A stretch of 51,669 nt of DNA, taken from IMG/VR virus record IMGVR_UViG_3300011270_000003, positions 1-51,669 of that record; one strand, 5' to 3'. Made by a program: the position numbers and the translations under genes. Positions 14,901-24,160 of this stretch are shown piece after piece (positions within the stretch are counted from its first letter, which is position 1; each line of letters opens with the position of its first letter). The notes below the pieces were generated by a model. It saw nothing but the letters and a program-made list of their open reading frames with translations, was not told the DNA's origin and made no database searches. Source of the stretch: a virus.

Positions 14901-16981
14901 CCTATATCACGTAAGACAGCATCCATTTCAACTAGACGTACAAATGAAAAGTAAGCCTGTATTTCTCCATCTGATGGAGGTCTGCCAAAGAAAGTCTGAT
15001 AATGATCGCCTACCTCAGCAGGAGATTGATAGAAATATCCTCTTTCTCCAGTTAAAGGATCATTAGCACGTCGACTGTAATTAACAACACTAGCCCACTG
15101 ATCATATTGTTGTCTTTTAGTAGTACCTGAAATACTCCATTTAGCTAAAGCTCTAATACTTTTCATCTCTTCTTTAGCAACTGCCATCAAATTAGCACCA
15201 CCATAAGCAGCTACTTTACGATTAAGTCTCTGTTCTAAAGACAGAGTTTCATCTGGAGTTCTTAAGAATCCCAAGAAAGCATTAACATAACTATCTGGAG
15301 CTTTAGATACGGTAGTAGACATTAAAAAATCTCTAGATACTTGAGATGTCTCATTAAGGGGTTTACTTAATTCAATGTAATATCCAAATCCTTGTTGTTT
15401 AATCTGAGGATTGATAAGACCATACATTCTAGCAAAGCCTTCAGCTTCTTCTTTATTAACAAAATACTCTGCGGTATGTCTACCTACTTGTAAAACAATA
15501 TCATGTACGTTAGGGACTTGTCTTCCTAACTGAACTACTATCTCTCTGGTTCCCGTTATTTCATTATATCTTAATCCTTCTAAATTTAAGAAAGAATTAA
15601 TATTTATAATAGAACTATCTATTCCTGGATAATCATTTAAAAACTCTTGTTTGACAGCTCTAATAGCATCTTGAGTAGCTACTACCTCAGGTATACGTTC
15701 TACTTTCATACGAGTACGTATAGCTTCTTCAAGATTAGCTCTAAATGTTCTAGCTCTCTCTAATACACGATTAACTATCTCTTGACCGTAACGACCATGA
15801 GTAGCTCTCATATTATCTTCTTGAGCTTTAAGATGAGATGTTAACTCATCTAATGCCTGGGCTTCTGGAGCTCCTGCTCCAATCCTAGCAGCCATTACAT
15901 CTGCAGTAGCTTGGTGTACTGCTGCTTCTCCTAAATCACCTGCAGCAGCATTAGCGACTACTTGTGGAGGAGCTTTCTCAGTTCCTATAGAAGATTGAGC
16001 TAACTTCTTAGTTATATCTTGTAACTCTCTTCGATCTAGTTCTTTAGTAGCTAGACCTCGTACAATCTTTACAGTTCCTTTGCCAACGCCATAAATACCT
16101 GAAATATCTCCTAAAGTAAAAGCATTACTGAGAACAGTATCTGTTAAAGATTGACCTTCCACAGCATGAGCAAACTGTACAGCAAGACCAGGATCTTTAT
16201 TTCCTAATCTTTCCATATTAGAATCAAACCATTCTTTAAATTGTGGTAAAGGTAACCTTAATCCTTCAGTAGCTAATTGATTTAACTGAGTTCCCAGTAA
16301 TCCTTGAAACATAGATTCTCCAGATGGAGTAGCCATCCTAAGATTATACTCTACATAACCAGGTATAAATTCTTTAGCTCTATCTATTATATCTCCAAAG
16401 TAAGATTGAGATTTAGATCTACCTTCTGCATTCTCTCTACCAGTCCTAGCATACTCTTTCTTAGTTAGATATTCACTACCTACTGCTTCAGTAGCTTCTA
16501 CTAATTCAGGTTGCTGTTGATAAACAGTATCATACCATGAACCAGGAAAGCCTGGAGCTTGACGTAAAGTATCCATATATTTCTTAGAATAATTAACTTC
16601 AAAGACAGATCTAGGATCTGCAGGAGGAACATTAATGAAGTTCTGTAGCTTATCTAAATCTTCAGAAGTTAAAGCACTACCTTTAGATCTAGCTAAGTCT
16701 TGAATACGATCATACTTTTGCATAGTACGTTGATAATCTAAAGTAGACGCAATCTCTCTACGAGTTTGATTCTCTTGACCATTAAGTATAGACCTATAGT
16801 AAGTATCATAAGGTTTATTAGGAACTTGGTCTAATAAACCAAATGTAGCTTTAGAAGCTCTTTTAGTTACTACATCATCAGGAAGATTAGGCTGAGGATC
16901 TCTAGCTAAAGATAAATCAATTAAAGGAGCTTGTTGATCTTGACCAGTATCTTGTAGAGAGATGGGAGCTGTTTCAGCCAT
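11993..16981 (-). CDS. Giant internal virion protein (T7 gp16-like), 1662 aa
   Basis: The largest gene in the window occupies the place of T7 gp16, the ejection protein that enters the host first. Long helical stretches dominate. Hydrophobic runs near LAPSWTVANLTKPIDLMHYV and AQILVQSMNYVTMAGIAGWG (about residue 1150-1200) suggest membrane interaction. I see no lytic transglycosylase signature, so wall cleavage during entry must come from elsewhere or from a domain I cannot recognise. The gene overlaps its neighbours at both ends by one base (TAATG-type junctions). Family-level assignment is by size, position and composition. Confidence 0.75.
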   Translation of the reverse strand: MAETAPISLQDTGQDQQAPLIDLSLARDPQPNLPDDVVTKRASKATFGLLDQVPNKPYDTYYRSILNGQENQTRREIASTLDYQRTMQKYDRIQDLARSKGSALTSEDLDKLQNFINVPPADPRSVFEVNYSKKYMDTLRQAPGFPGSWYDTVYQQQPELVEATEAVGSEYLTKKEYARTGRENAEGRSKSQSYFGDIIDRAKEFIPGYVEYNLRMATPSGESMFQGLLGTQLNQLATEGLRLPLPQFKEWFDSNMERLGNKDPGLAVQFAHAVEGQSLTDTVLSNAFTLGDISGIYGVGKGTVKIVRGLATKELDRRELQDITKKLAQSSIGTEKAPPQVVANAAAGDLGEAAVHQATADVMAARIGAGAPEAQALDELTSHLKAQEDNMRATHGRYGQEIVNRVLERARTFRANLEEAIRTRMKVERIPEVVATQDAIRAVKQEFLNDYPGIDSSIININSFLNLEGLRYNEITGTREIVVQLGRQVPNVHDIVLQVGRHTAEYFVNKEEAEGFARMYGLINPQIKQQGFGYYIELSKPLNETSQVSRDFLMSTTVSKAPDSYVNAFLGFLRTPDETLSLEQRLNRKVAAYGGANLMAVAKEEMKSIRALAKWSISGTTKRQQYDQWASVVNYSRRANDPLTGERGYFYQSPAEVGDHYQTFFGRPPSDGEIQAYFSFVRLVEMDAVLRDIGLYRNMSRLGTEHWQVSMLNQGGEEIKSGFFPAIKQNIFPIGSDSILILGTSLGEEKIGVVGGRGFNPKFVNQVRDDIAAGTRSVFRIWDPESRPLKGFLNGDNSRIRYIITSNVRGAENNPLPFSNLSRRGGGHFDYDYDHYIKQARVGWDNAYKKFIYEGDSTIMPMLNRAMGRDVAQALDEVRIALLNRDSTAAKTVAESRIPAIPWKEIQSWFNPTRTPEGELIPARLNKREPIQVIPKGSTIASQDPGLFKRDYYGTTKTGGPRFKDGTREGSDARVHQIKYTQERDAYDLYTMRDEGTHGNPLWKYEPAQLVDPIPTLNRGIKDIVNSTFMDDYKIFSVEHWLKQAESLLKLDNPDSWKSSPFWHFNHAEFKNDADILQVRQLEDARFKIKQFIGTPSKVQNMLDRMSQDLADAMYKKFGPGGNQLTRGLILAPSWTVANLTKPIDLMHYVTYNAVIGLFSPAQILVQSMNYVTMAGIAGWGRATQGGVAALLHQFGRLNEYPDWIAKLDSIASKFGFKPGEFTEARMLGNQSGMFNVGSSHILYDNHYAPKLISNGAQQFLDLGTAFFRGSEQHSRFGAHYIAYKEFRDRNPTGRITNADRAAILDRADLLSGNMSRASKSRIQYGIGSFPSQFMGYQLRLAELFTGSRMGGTGTEAAINRARLFGTFAIAFGVPTATGITTIPFDQYFRKTALENGYVVGDKWWQTTFMEGLPAALGQMATGNVYDVGQRYGAPGMDVFRDVFTGDKPWWNMLGGASFSTLAGAFQYSNGFRTAMMSMIRQDNEAFPMTMETFTEPLKIISSYSAAWKTMAAINTGRWMSRNETFIDRTSPANAIFMGLSGLQSQQAADIQRVTWSLKDKKALEDTGKKEFIRYFHRALRDQEMNPELARSEFAQANAYLVISGYPEEKYHEAIAEAAKDNETLIERLNWDFYLKDIPYSQKENYMRAYNSTTQLYQGRGR

Positions 16982-17478
16982 TATCCGCCCGTACCCATTC
17001 CCATACCCATACTCCCTAATTTAGAAATACTTGAACCAAAACTGGAGATACCTAGAGCAGTAGCTTCTTTACCTTTAGCATTAGCTTCAGCAATTCTAGC
17101 AGCACTTATATCCATATTAATATCAAATATATTTCTACCAATCTGAAGATTCTGACTAATACCTAACTGATTAGTCGTTGCTTGTCCCTGTACCTGTGCT
17201 AAACCTCCTTGTAAACCTGATCCGAATTGAGCCCCTGAAACTGTAGCATTTTCAAGACCCATGGATCGAGCTCTTTGAGCATTACGAGTTACTTCTAAAG
17301 AAGATCTCTGAGCACTTAATTCCATGGCTTGTCTACGCTGTTGATCAGCTTTCATTTCAAGCATGGTTATTCCTTTGGATGCTTCAGCTTCTTCTTTCTG
17401 AGCATGCATAGCATTTAAACCACCAATTACCTGTAATCCTGTTCCTATTGCCTGTGCACCAAATGCTGCCATTAACAT
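16981..17478 (-). CDS. Internal virion protein (T7 gp14-like)
   Basis: The 165-aa product begins with a glycine-rich amphipathic segment (AAFGAQAIGTGLQVIGGLNA), followed by a long Gln/Glu/Ala helix (KADQQRRQAMELSAQRSSLE), and ends in a Gly/Met tail. This is typical of the smallest ejection protein, which is thought to pierce the outer membrane. It lies directly between the tail nozzle gene and the giant internal protein, matching T7 order. ATG 17478 has AGGAAAG upstream; a second ATG six bases in is possible. Confidence 0.75.
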   Translation of the reverse strand: MLMAAFGAQAIGTGLQVIGGLNAMHAQKEEAEASKGITMLEMKADQQRRQAMELSAQRSSLEVTRNAQRARSMGLENATVSGAQFGSGLQGGLAQVQGQATTNQLGISQNLQIGRNIFDINMDISAARIAEANAKGKEATALGISSFGSSISKLGSMGMGMGTGG

Positions 17479-19929
17479 TTACATTCTTTCCTGTGTGTTA
17501 TCCATTACAGTCCAACCCATTATATCGAATGGTTTTCCATCTACGGATATAACTTGAAACTGTAAAATTAATCCTTTACCTCTTATTTTATGTTTACGAA
17601 ACAACTTACTAAAGTTAAGAGTATTAAGAAAATTATTAATTGTTTGAGGGACTCCCCATCTATGAGAGTCTCTACTTATAGCATAATCCCAGATACCTTG
17701 TATCTTATAGGCAGTATTATTAACATTATTAGAATAGACATAAACATAAGTAGGTTGAAACTTAACTATACCTTTACCACTTAACTTATATCCAGTAATA
17801 AAATTACTTACATAATTCAAAGGAAATCCCGAAGTATTCCAATCTACAAATGTAGTATCTCTTTCTTCGGAGAAGGTAAAGAAGTAATTATTCTGACTAG
17901 GATTAGCTTGCGAAGTTATATATTTAAATACAGGAGTGGGAGATGTACTACCTCCTGGACCAGCTACATAATTTATACCATGTATGTATGGAGAAGTAGA
18001 AGACGTAGCTATCTGATATGGATAGAAAGCTTGAGTAGCTATATTAAAATTAATAATACTGTCGAACTGATATCTATCAGTTATACTAGATTCGTTTGTA
18101 CTTCTGAAACAGAATTGAACTATGTAATCTAAAGGATGATAGTCTCCTCTTGCAAACTTCTTGCTTTGCAGAGGTATGTTTGCGTAGAAGGATAGAATAG
18201 TTCCTAGACATAGATTTCTAACGTCCAGATTAATATCAGGGCTACGAATAGAACTGGAGTTTTGTCTGACTGTAACATAGTAGATACCTTCTTCATTCCA
18301 GAACATAGGCCAACCTTGAACATTAACGGATTTAGTTGAGGATATACTCTGGATGCTAGATATCTTACTTACAGAGTAATCATTAGCTTGGAAGGCTACT
18401 CCTGATCCTCCGGATATAAAATATACACCATTAGAAGCCCTAACAATAAGACCAGTTTGAATAGGGAATAATTCGTATATAGCTCCAGCACCTTGTATAG
18501 TTATAACACCTCCATCTGTAGGTAATATATCAAATAATGTTTGAGAAGTAGGATCATTAACTTGATAACACTTACCGAATTGAGTTGGATTAGTTACTGT
18601 CTGAGAGAAATAAATATTCTCTGTCCAAGTATAGTAGGGCTCATCTCCAGCCGATTGTTGAGAAGCATTTACTCCTGTGTAGAATATTCTACCTTGAAAC
18701 CATGCGCCTGTAGACGGTCTTACAGTTGTTATTACATCAGTTAGACTAGGAATACTGGATACTTGAGCTCGTAATTGTTTAAATGCGTTTAATATATATG
18801 TACCTTTTGGAGCCGCATCTACGTTCTGTTGAACATTCTGGAATGTAGACGAAGGAGTAAAAGCATTATTAATATCTTTATATAGCCACCATATATCTGA
18901 ATTAGATGGATAATTACCTAGAGCAGAAAACCAAGTATTTATAAAACCAACATTAACTAAAGATAATGATATGGTCTGATTAGGAGCTGGAAAGAAATTA
19001 CCTCCTGACCAAGATCCTGCATTTGTTCTATGACAATCATAATCTATATGCCCAACTTGAATAGTTACTGTAGTAAACGGAGTTACGTAAGAACTGACAA
19101 TACCCTGTACAGTAGCAGTAAGATTAACATTTCCATTATTATCTCCTACAATACCCGCTTGATAAGAGAATTGAATTACACTTCCATTTGTAACTGCTGT
19201 TGTATTAACTTGAGAAGTAATAGCTAAAACGATAGTATCACCTATACATATAGTACTATGATTATTTAACTTACCTGTAGCAGTCCAAGCAGAGCCTGTC
19301 GTCCATCCTTGATTAGTAAGATTGTATTGATGTTCAGGATTTAGTACAGTAGGTCTGAAATTATCTGCTACCCCAATTTCAGGAATACCAAATACATCTC
19401 TAATCCTAAGATTAATTATAGTCGGTGTTATAAATGAATTTACAGAATTATACGTACAGAATAGAGTATCTATTGCAGGATGAAATATAAACAAATAACC
19501 ATTACCATCTGTAAATTGACATTCTACTTGACCTACTTGGGTAGTAGTTAATGTATTTCCTGCAGATAGAAAAGGATATATACTAAAAGTAGACGCCAAT
19601 TTAGTTGAAGATAATGGATTAGTTAAAGTAGCGCTAGTAGATCTAAAGAAGAATATATTAACACCTACTTGTAGAACTATTATCTGAGTAAGACCATCTC
19701 CACCTACATTATTCCACTTATAAGTATTAACAGCAGCATTAGTTCTATCGATACCAGAACCTATAGCATTTGCTTCAAAATCAAAACCTTCTCTACGTAA
19801 GACATCTCCGATAATAGTAAAAACGCAGTTCTCGGTTTGAGTACATGCGTTTTCAGGAAAGTTCAAACCAGTAAATTCAGTCTTAAGACCGCCAGTAAAG
19901 TTATTCTGTACGCTAGGATTTATTGCCAT
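17479..19929 (-). CDS. Tail tubular protein B (tail nozzle)
   Basis: The 816-aa product starts NPSVQNNFTGGLKTEFTGLN and continues TENCVFTIIGDVLRREGFDF, the usual opening of T7 gp12-type nozzle proteins. It is beta-rich throughout, with many Asn, Thr and Tyr, and its length is close to T7 gp12 (794 aa). It forms the distal hexameric tail tube. It sits downstream of the tubular A-like gene and upstream of the internal proteins, as expected. Its ATG region overlaps the small gene at 19920-20222 by 10 bases. Confidence 0.88.
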   Translation of the reverse strand: MAINPSVQNNFTGGLKTEFTGLNFPENACTQTENCVFTIIGDVLRREGFDFEANAIGSGIDRTNAAVNTYKWNNVGGDGLTQIIVLQVGVNIFFFRSTSATLTNPLSSTKLASTFSIYPFLSAGNTLTTTQVGQVECQFTDGNGYLFIFHPAIDTLFCTYNSVNSFITPTIINLRIRDVFGIPEIGVADNFRPTVLNPEHQYNLTNQGWTTGSAWTATGKLNNHSTICIGDTIVLAITSQVNTTAVTNGSVIQFSYQAGIVGDNNGNVNLTATVQGIVSSYVTPFTTVTIQVGHIDYDCHRTNAGSWSGGNFFPAPNQTISLSLVNVGFINTWFSALGNYPSNSDIWWLYKDINNAFTPSSTFQNVQQNVDAAPKGTYILNAFKQLRAQVSSIPSLTDVITTVRPSTGAWFQGRIFYTGVNASQQSAGDEPYYTWTENIYFSQTVTNPTQFGKCYQVNDPTSQTLFDILPTDGGVITIQGAGAIYELFPIQTGLIVRASNGVYFISGGSGVAFQANDYSVSKISSIQSISSTKSVNVQGWPMFWNEEGIYYVTVRQNSSSIRSPDINLDVRNLCLGTILSFYANIPLQSKKFARGDYHPLDYIVQFCFRSTNESSITDRYQFDSIINFNIATQAFYPYQIATSSTSPYIHGINYVAGPGGSTSPTPVFKYITSQANPSQNNYFFTFSEERDTTFVDWNTSGFPLNYVSNFITGYKLSGKGIVKFQPTYVYVYSNNVNNTAYKIQGIWDYAISRDSHRWGVPQTINNFLNTLNFSKLFRKHKIRGKGLILQFQVISVDGKPFDIMGWTVMDNTQERM

Positions 19930-20222
19930 ACATCAACGATTTCTTTAACTTTCATACCTCTTCGTTCAACATATTCTTTAACATGCTTTATAAGAAGATT
20001 AAAATTAGTAAAAGATAGACCTTTAAGAGGACCAGGTAAGAAGCCATGTTCATACTTTAGAGTCCATAGATTGTTCTGAAGTAAGACAGCATGAAGATTA
20101 TTATTAGCATCCACTAGGCTATCATTAGCTTTCTTTCCATCTGTTATTTCTAACACCAGAATTCTATCATCTGATGTCATCTTAGTTCTATCCGGCGAGA
20201 TAGCCGCCAAGGAAGCGATCAT
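19920..20222 (-). CDS. Hypothetical protein between tail tube genes, 100 aa
   Basis: The product contains ILVLEITDGKKANDSLVDAN, NNLHAVLLQNNLWTLKYEHG and a C-terminal helix FNLLIKHVKEYVERRGMKVK. It overlaps the tubular A gene by 35 bases and the nozzle gene by 10. Position suggests a tail or tail-assembly role. I recognise no family. Confidence 0.65.
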   Translation of the reverse strand: MIASLAAISPDRTKMTSDDRILVLEITDGKKANDSLVDANNNLHAVLLQNNLWTLKYEHGFLPGPLKGLSFTNFNLLIKHVKEYVERRGMKVKEIVDVWQ

Positions 20223-21333
20223 TTGTATCCCTCATTCCTGAATATCCACCTGTTCCAGCACGTCTACCGAAGTTAGGCAATTGATTAAAATACGTAGGTT
20301 TACCTGTTAAAGATTTAGTCTTCTCTACATTAACCCATTGACGCTTAGACTCTTGCTCAGCCTTTTGATGAGGCATCTGCTTAAGTTCATAGAAAGCTAG
20401 AGACTTAGCTTCATTTAGTAATAGTTGGAATTGTTTACCATCCATCACAGGAATAAAGTTATCTTCCATTAAGAAAGTAGGGACTAACTGACCATAACCT
20501 TGAGTCTTAGATGCTTGTAAAGTACTATCTTGTGAATCATCGAAAGAATCAAAGACTACATAGAAATTCTCTAACACAGTACAATACTGAGGTTGATGAT
20601 CATTTCTATAATAAAATAAGAAGTTCTGTTCATTAACTCTAAAGTCAAAAGAATTAACATTAGTATCTGTAGGATTGAAACTACTAGTCATATCTAAGAA
20701 CTGTTTAACTGGAACTATAGTTACATATTGATAACCAGGAATAGCTCCTAGACCTGCTGTAGACTGTATATTCCATGCACTAAATGTACCTGAACCACCT
20801 ATAGTAGTCACATTAACAATCAAAGTAGTTCCTATATAACTGAATACAGTACCAGCCATTACATTAACACCTCCATTAGCTATACCTACTTGTTGTCCTG
20901 CAAATGCTGGTAAAGTACTAGAAGCGACTGTAAAAGTCTTTAAACCTGTACCGACAGTATTAGAAGTTGTAGATGTAGTCTTCCAAACATTAGTAATTAG
21001 ATCTGTATTAAGTCCATGACTAAAAGCCCCGAACTGACTTGTAAACTGAGTACCTTGAAAAGGATTAGTATTGAAATACTTAATCCATTCCATTTTAGCA
21101 ATGTTATCAGGTCTAGTCATCATGACTGGTTGAGTAGCATCAGTAAATGGATTTAACTGAAATAACTCACATTGATCAGGTAGACCAGCTCTATTAATTA
21201 CATTGAAGTAAGTAGTCTCAACTATAGTCGCTACTTGCATAGCTTCAGTAGTATCTCCTATAGAGTTCACCTCATCAGAAGACATAGCACTTAATATATT
21301 CTGCACTAATTGAAGTAGAGTCATCTTTTGCAT
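20188..21333 (-). CDS. Tail tubular protein A-like (head-tail adaptor)
   Basis: The 381-aa protein opens MTLLQLVQNILSAMSSDEVN, then SIGDTTEAMQVATIVETTYF, the N-terminal signature of gp11-type adaptors in podoviruses. It is about twice the length of T7 gp11 (196 aa). The extra part is a Gly/Thr/Val-rich insert around residues 120-210 (GTGLKTFTVASSTLPAFAGQ) resembling a beta-sandwich. It should form the ring joining the portal to the nozzle. ATG 21333 overlaps the upstream holin-like gene; MTLLQ three codons in is an alternative start. Confidence 0.8.
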   Translation of the reverse strand: MQKMTLLQLVQNILSAMSSDEVNSIGDTTEAMQVATIVETTYFNVINRAGLPDQCELFQLNPFTDATQPVMMTRPDNIAKMEWIKYFNTNPFQGTQFTSQFGAFSHGLNTDLITNVWKTTSTTSNTVGTGLKTFTVASSTLPAFAGQQVGIANGGVNVMAGTVFSYIGTTLIVNVTTIGGSGTFSAWNIQSTAGLGAIPGYQYVTIVPVKQFLDMTSSFNPTDTNVNSFDFRVNEQNFLFYYRNDHQPQYCTVLENFYVVFDSFDDSQDSTLQASKTQGYGQLVPTFLMEDNFIPVMDGKQFQLLLNEAKSLAFYELKQMPHQKAEQESKRQWVNVEKTKSLTGKPTYFNQLPNFGRRAGTGGYSGMRDTNDRFLGGYLAG

Positions 21334-21722
21334 TATGATTTAAATATCCTTGCTACAGATACTGCACCTGAATAGATGAAGTAGAATCCTACTACAGCCA
21401 TTAAGACTTGCCATTGATCTGGAGTGACAGGATCAGTAACTCCCATCTTTAATACTTTATCCCAAAGAAAGATCTTAGTAATGTAGGCAGCAGGACCTAC
21501 TGCTAGACCTGCTCTGACCCACATATCTAAACTACTATGTTGACTATCTGCCAACAGAGCAGCTCTTTTAGCTTCGAGAGTATTTATTCTTTCCTGAGCA
21601 GCAGTCTTATCTTCTTCAGTCTGAGCTTTAAGAAGAGCTATCTTCTCGTTAGCAATAGCATTAGTTACAGTGCTAATCGTAGTAAATAAGCCAGGAAGGA
21701 TTAAACCGAGTAAGCTCAACAT
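21333..21722 (-). CDS. Holin-like membrane protein, 129 aa
   Basis: Three hydrophobic stretches are visible: residues about 2-20 (SLLGLILPGLFTTISTVTNA), about 67-85 (WVRAGLAVGPAAYITKIFLW) and about 105-122 (VLMAVVGFYFIYSGAVSVAR). A Lys/Glu/Ala helix separates the first two. This matches three-TM holin-type proteins seen in alphaproteobacterial phages. It lies one gene downstream of the lysozyme and overlaps both neighbours by one base. It probably helps release the lysozyme through the inner membrane. Confidence 0.65.
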   Translation of the reverse strand: MLSLLGLILPGLFTTISTVTNAIANEKIALLKAQTEEDKTAAQERINTLEAKRAALLADSQHSSLDMWVRAGLAVGPAAYITKIFLWDKVLKMGVTDPVTPDQWQVLMAVVGFYFIYSGAVSVARIFKS

Positions 21723-21955
21723 TAGGTTGAAGCAGGAGCGGTAGTGACTGCTACCTTAGACAGAGATGACCATAAGCCGACAACTACGGCAGAAGCAGCA
21801 GTACCGATGCCACTGATTACAGCATCACCATTCCAATATTGCATTCCGTAATGAGCGACTAAGAAGCCACCTGCAGCAGCAATAGCAGCTCTAACCCAAC
21901 CACCAAGCTGAGTAGGACCTACTAGACTAGAGAGAACGTTAAGTACATTGTTCAT
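21722..21955 (-). CDS. Holin-like small membrane protein, 77 aa
   Basis: The product has a motif LVGPTQLGGWVRAAIAAAGG, then hydrophobic segments FLVAHYGMQYW and ISGIGTAASAVVVGLWSSLS. It resembles the small putative holins of the Pam3 gp28 type. Its gene abuts the lysozyme stop. With the 129-aa protein it forms a lysis cassette. Which of the two is the true holin, and whether one is an antiholin, cannot be told from sequence. Confidence 0.65.
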   Translation of the reverse strand: MNNVLNVLSSLVGPTQLGGWVRAAIAAAGGFLVAHYGMQYWNGDAVISGIGTAASAVVVGLWSSLSKVAVTTAPAST

Positions 21956-22534
21956 TTATTTTCCTTTTCTAAATATTCTTGTTAGTATGCTAATAAAAGT
22001 ACTCCAGAAGCTCGTAGGAAGCTCACTGGTAGGTTTTTTAGAGGTGTCAGGTAGGGTAGTAGCCGGAGATAAGAAAAGCTTCTCCTCGGCCTTCCTACGT
22101 CGAATTAGACCTGCTAGAACTTTTCCACCTGCTTTGTTGTACAAAAGAAGATGATCCGCAGCTTCTGTATACTTACCTTTGTTAAGAAGAGTAAGAACAG
22201 AAGAGTGTCCTAAAGCTCCAGTATTAAAATGGAAAGAAACAAGAGCATCGAACTGATTTTGATTAAGAGGAACTTTAACAAGATTACTTACTTCTTGTTC
22301 GACTCGTCCGAGATCTTGTCCGAGGATTGCATCTGCCTCTTCTTTCGTAACTCGCATTCCCAGAAACACACTGGGAGGACCAGCAGCACTAGTATGCCCA
22401 ATACCGATAGTAAGAGTACCATGAACTGTATCTCCTATATCTACCACATGATCGTTATAATCATCGTACGATTGAAGAATTATACCTTCAAAAGGTTCAA
22501 TCAGATTTAGACGACCGTTTAGACTTGTCTTCAT
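21956..22534 (-). CDS. Endolysin, GH24 lysozyme (T4/P22 type)
   Basis: The 192-aa enzyme shows the GH24 pattern: NLIEPFEGIILQSYDD with catalytic Glu16, then GTLTIGIGHTSAAGPP, LNQNQFDALVSFHFNTGALG and GLIRRRKAEEKLF. It cuts the peptidoglycan glycan strands at the end of infection. The N-terminus is not a signal or SAR sequence, so it should depend on the holins just downstream. The C-terminal 30 residues (SELPTSFWSTFISILTRIFR) are amphipathic and basic, as in endolysins that disturb the outer membrane. This last point is inference. Confidence 0.9.
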   Translation of the reverse strand: MKTSLNGRLNLIEPFEGIILQSYDDYNDHVVDIGDTVHGTLTIGIGHTSAAGPPSVFLGMRVTKEEADAILGQDLGRVEQEVSNLVKVPLNQNQFDALVSFHFNTGALGHSSVLTLLNKGKYTEAADHLLLYNKAGGKVLAGLIRRRKAEEKLFLSPATTLPDTSKKPTSELPTSFWSTFISILTRIFRKGK

Positions 22535-22634
22535 TTAGTTTCTTTATTTCCTCTTGTAATTTCTCTACTTGAGCCATTAGAGCTGCTATTTGAAATGCAT
22601 ACTCACCTAATAATGCTTTGACTTTCTGTTCCAT
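22497..22634 (-). CDS. Small coiled-coil protein, 45 aa
   Basis: ATG at 22634 overlaps the TAA of the tail fibre gene (TAATG). The product is MEQKVKALLGEYAFQIAALM, then AQVEKLQEEIKKLNEDK, a clear heptad helix, and its 3' end overlaps the lysozyme start by 38 bases. Such tiny genes between fibre and lysozyme are common in these phages. It may be a fibre chaperone or a lysis accessory; neither is shown. Confidence 0.6.
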   Translation of the reverse strand: MEQKVKALLGEYAFQIAALMAQVEKLQEEIKKLNEDKSKRSSKSD

Positions 22635-24160
22635 TAAGCAGCACTCGTAAAGTTAGTCCAAGTAGTAGAACCAGTCGTATTGACATATAAACGAGTAGAA
22701 GTAGAAGAACCTGTAGTATTAAGATATATAGATCCTTGAGCAGCACTTATAGTAGGAGCACCTGCACCAAAATATATACCAAAGTTTGAACCACTTCCGT
22801 ATAGATAAGAATTAGTTGAATCGCCTCCAGATACTGGAGCAGTAGTACTACCAATTTTAGATTTACCAGTAGTTGTTAGATTACCACTAGCATCGATAGT
22901 AAGATTGCCAGCGCCTAATTGAAGAGTTCCACCAGTTGCAGAAGAACTAAGTTGAGCAGAGCCACTTGTAGCACCTGCGAGATTTAAAGTACCTGCTGTA
23001 GTTCCAATAACACCTATTTGAACAGGTTGGGTAATAGTTAGTAAAGTAGCTGTGGAATTTGATTGCAATCCCAGAGAACCACTGGTTATACCGTTTAAAG
23101 AGATATTCCCACTTGATACTGCCGTAGCTCCTGAAACAATAGTTCCAGTATTTCCTATGCCAAACCCTGGAGATGCAAACGCATTTCCACTAAATGTTGT
23201 AGCAGAGAAATCAACACCAGATGTAACAGAACCACTTACTGTTTTAATAAGAGTACCTGAACTCTTAACAGGGAATTGATTAATACCATCCCCGAATTGA
23301 ATCCCTCTATTCCAACCTATAGCTCCACCTTGATTAACTATACGGACAGCAGAATCATTACGTGAACCTGAAACTGCATCATTACTCGGTTGTACAATTG
23401 ACATGCCCCATTTATCTAAGACAGTGGAGCCTGCTACGGCGGTTACATTAAATTCATGTCCACATACCTCTCCTATGTTAGTAGCAGCCGCGTTTAAAAT
23501 GGCTACTGAATTACCACCAAAGAAGGAACCTTTCTCGGTACCTATTCCTCCACCATCGCTAGAAACAGCTTGCATTGTAAATGAACCACCAACATAAAAT
23601 CTACTTGTATTTGTAGCTGAAGTCGGTGAAGTTAATTGACCAACTACTGTAAGAGATTGACGAGACCCTTTAGTAACAGACCCACCAAAATTATGATAGA
23701 AGTTAAAAGCAGTTGCTAGATTACCTATACCGCTTGCATCTAGATTATCCACACCAACGGATAAAGAATTAAAAGTATTAGATGTAGTAAAAACTGAAGG
23801 ACTTGTAAGAACTTCTATTATACCTGCATTGAAATTCTGTATTCCAGACCAAGTATTAACTCCGTCTAGAAATGGAACAGTATGTCCAGATGTACCTGTA
23901 AGAGCAGTAACTATAGTTATAGTTCCTGGAGTTGTAACATCAACTAACCTAGCTGGAGAATTGATTGTACTGGGGAAAGGAAGATTAACTATCTGAAAGT
24001 TATTCATATCCAGAGTAGCTAACATCTGATTAGGAGTAGTGCCATCTCTAGATAATGTATTATTAATAGCAGTAGTAGTTAGAGCATTATTATTATTTAT
24101 GGTAGCGAGTAGACTATTATCTATATTAGCTACACTACCTAGAGTGACTTTATCTGTCAT
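22634..24160 (-). CDS. Tail fibre / receptor-binding protein, 508 aa
   Basis: The N-terminus (VTLGSVANIDNSLLATINNN, then LSRDGTTPNQMLATLDMNNF) is the virion-attachment region found in fibres of alphaproteobacterial phages and prophages, as I recall it. The middle and end are Gly/Ser/Thr-rich, with short beta repeats (SGSLGLQSNSTATLLTITQP; SGSAQLSSSATGGTLQLGAG). The end GSIYLNTTGSSTSTRLYVNT is a common fibre tail. It probably trimerises and binds a surface receptor. There is no visible intramolecular chaperone or enzyme motif. Confidence 0.8.
   Translation of the reverse strand: MTDKVTLGSVANIDNSLLATINNNNALTTTAINNTLSRDGTTPNQMLATLDMNNFQIVNLPFPSTINSPARLVDVTTPGTITIVTALTGTSGHTVPFLDGVNTWSGIQNFNAGIIEVLTSPSVFTTSNTFNSLSVGVDNLDASGIGNLATAFNFYHNFGGSVTKGSRQSLTVVGQLTSPTSATNTSRFYVGGSFTMQAVSSDGGGIGTEKGSFFGGNSVAILNAAATNIGEVCGHEFNVTAVAGSTVLDKWGMSIVQPSNDAVSGSRNDSAVRIVNQGGAIGWNRGIQFGDGINQFPVKSSGTLIKTVSGSVTSGVDFSATTFSGNAFASPGFGIGNTGTIVSGATAVSSGNISLNGITSGSLGLQSNSTATLLTITQPVQIGVIGTTAGTLNLAGATSGSAQLSSSATGGTLQLGAGNLTIDASGNLTTTGKSKIGSTTAPVSGGDSTNSYLYGSGSNFGIYFGAGAPTISAAQGSIYLNTTGSSTSTRLYVNTTGSTTWTNFTSAA

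Noticed and set aside
17590-19227. Rightward open frames opposite the tail genes
   Set aside because: They are short, Ser/Tyr/Ile-rich shadows of the well-supported leftward nozzle gene with no start signals.
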